In this document: positions 63,806 through 64,000 of the stretch, piece by piece
How the letters are laid out: the number at the start of each line of letters is the position of its first letter
How positions within the stretch are numbered: the stretch's first letter is position 1
Source of the DNA: Candidatus Clavichlamydia salmonicola
GTDB lineage: Bacteria; Chlamydiota; Chlamydiia; Chlamydiales; Chlamydiaceae
Direction of reading: 5' to 3'
Assembly: GCF_015356765.1 (NCBI RefSeq)
Contig: NZ_WTCQ01000001.1
Location: 248,001-312,000, forward strand
Length of the DNA stretch: 64,000 nucleotides
Position numbers and translations under genes: made by a program
The notes under the pieces: model-generated
Seen by the model: only the letters and a program-made list of their open reading frames with translations
Databases searched by the model: none
Told to the model about the DNA's origin: nothing

Positions 63806-64000
63806 TTAATAAGGAGTACCATCTTTCAAATAAAAATCAGCATAGAAAAATCCTTTATCAGTTTTCCATGTAATAGGTTGTTCTAAATTAGCAATCGAGC
63901 TGTTGCTGGTTAGGGCTAGTTTTAAGCGGTTCATTAACAAGTGGTCTGGACAGAAACCTTCAATAGATATTTTTACTGAATATTTTTTTAAGGGATAATT
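63806..64000 (-). CDS. 3' end of a protein cut by the window edge
   Basis: 65 codons open from the window edge to TAA at 63806-63808. The C-terminal sequence reads KYSVKISIEGFCPDHLLMNRL, later WKTDKGFFYADFYLKDGTPY. No family recognised. Same strand and 2 bases from the next gene, so part of the same operon. Confidence 0.7.
   Translation of the reverse strand, partial: NYPLKKYSVKISIEGFCPDHLLMNRLKLALTSNSSIANLEQPITWKTDKGFFYADFYLKDGTPY

Overview
The window is AT-rich bacterial DNA whose gene content and order match chlamydiae, specifically the Chlamydiaceae side of the phylum. Diagnostic pieces are trpS-CT584-pGP6-D-like-parA-thrS, the rsbU/CT589/CT590 set, tatD-dsbD, tolQRA-tolB-pal, ahpC-groEL2-namZ, ung-uvrD-rpoN, the long fused GreA, hemB, the double ThyX, and rpoD-CT616-rpsT-CT618. 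(CT numbers are Chlamydia trachomatis names recalled from memory.) Several features differ from the genus Chlamydia as I remember it: no sdh genes between CT590 and tatD, no nqrA next to hemB, a ChxR-type regulator with an intact phospho-acceptor Asp, and a large private cluster of membrane proteins. I read this as a Chlamydiaceae-like organism outside or at the edge of the genus Chlamydia (a Candidatus Clavichlamydia-type lineage would fit). The species cannot be decided from the sequence alone.

Layout. 1-5.9 kb: translation genes trpS and thrS flank chromosomal homologues of chlamydial plasmid genes, followed by a DMT transporter. 6.0-15.9 kb: seven consecutive plus-strand genes for inclusion-membrane (Inc)-like proteins. 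Six carry a two-helix hydrophobic hairpin plus a C-terminal macro-like domain in different stages of decay. The seventh carries the hairpin plus a Pro-rich tail with nine [I/L]YA tyrosine motifs. This cluster holds a decayed remnant and a 13-G homopolymer and is the most unusual part of the window. 16-31.7 kb: rsgA; a signalling set of RsbU phosphatase, degenerate paralogue and CT590; tatD and dsbD; then the Tol-Pal envelope operon. 31.7-43 kb: peroxiredoxin, tRNA-Arg, GroEL2 paralogue, NamZ, nucleotide and DNA repair genes, sigma-54, a HELVH membrane protein, tRNA-Ala and MreC. 43-48 kb: a Ser/Lys-rich secreted-protein candidate, GreA, CT635-like, hemB.

47.9-48.2 kb is a strong candidate for the chromosomal replication origin. 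It lies between divergent hemB and thyX, holds six TTAT(A/G)A-type DnaA-box-like 9-mers and a 7-bp-arm palindrome, and sits where the lines I counted by eye change from C-rich to G-rich on the plus strand. Right of it are thyX, tRNA-Pro, rpoD, CT616, rpsT, CT618, recD-like, a TPR-like membrane protein, a ChxR-type regulator, a hexapeptide protein, ispA, recA, and a MORN-repeat protein starting an operon that leaves the window.

No CRISPR array, insertion sequence, phage or rRNA operon was seen. Three tRNAs were found (Arg-ACG, Ala-GGC, Pro-GGG).
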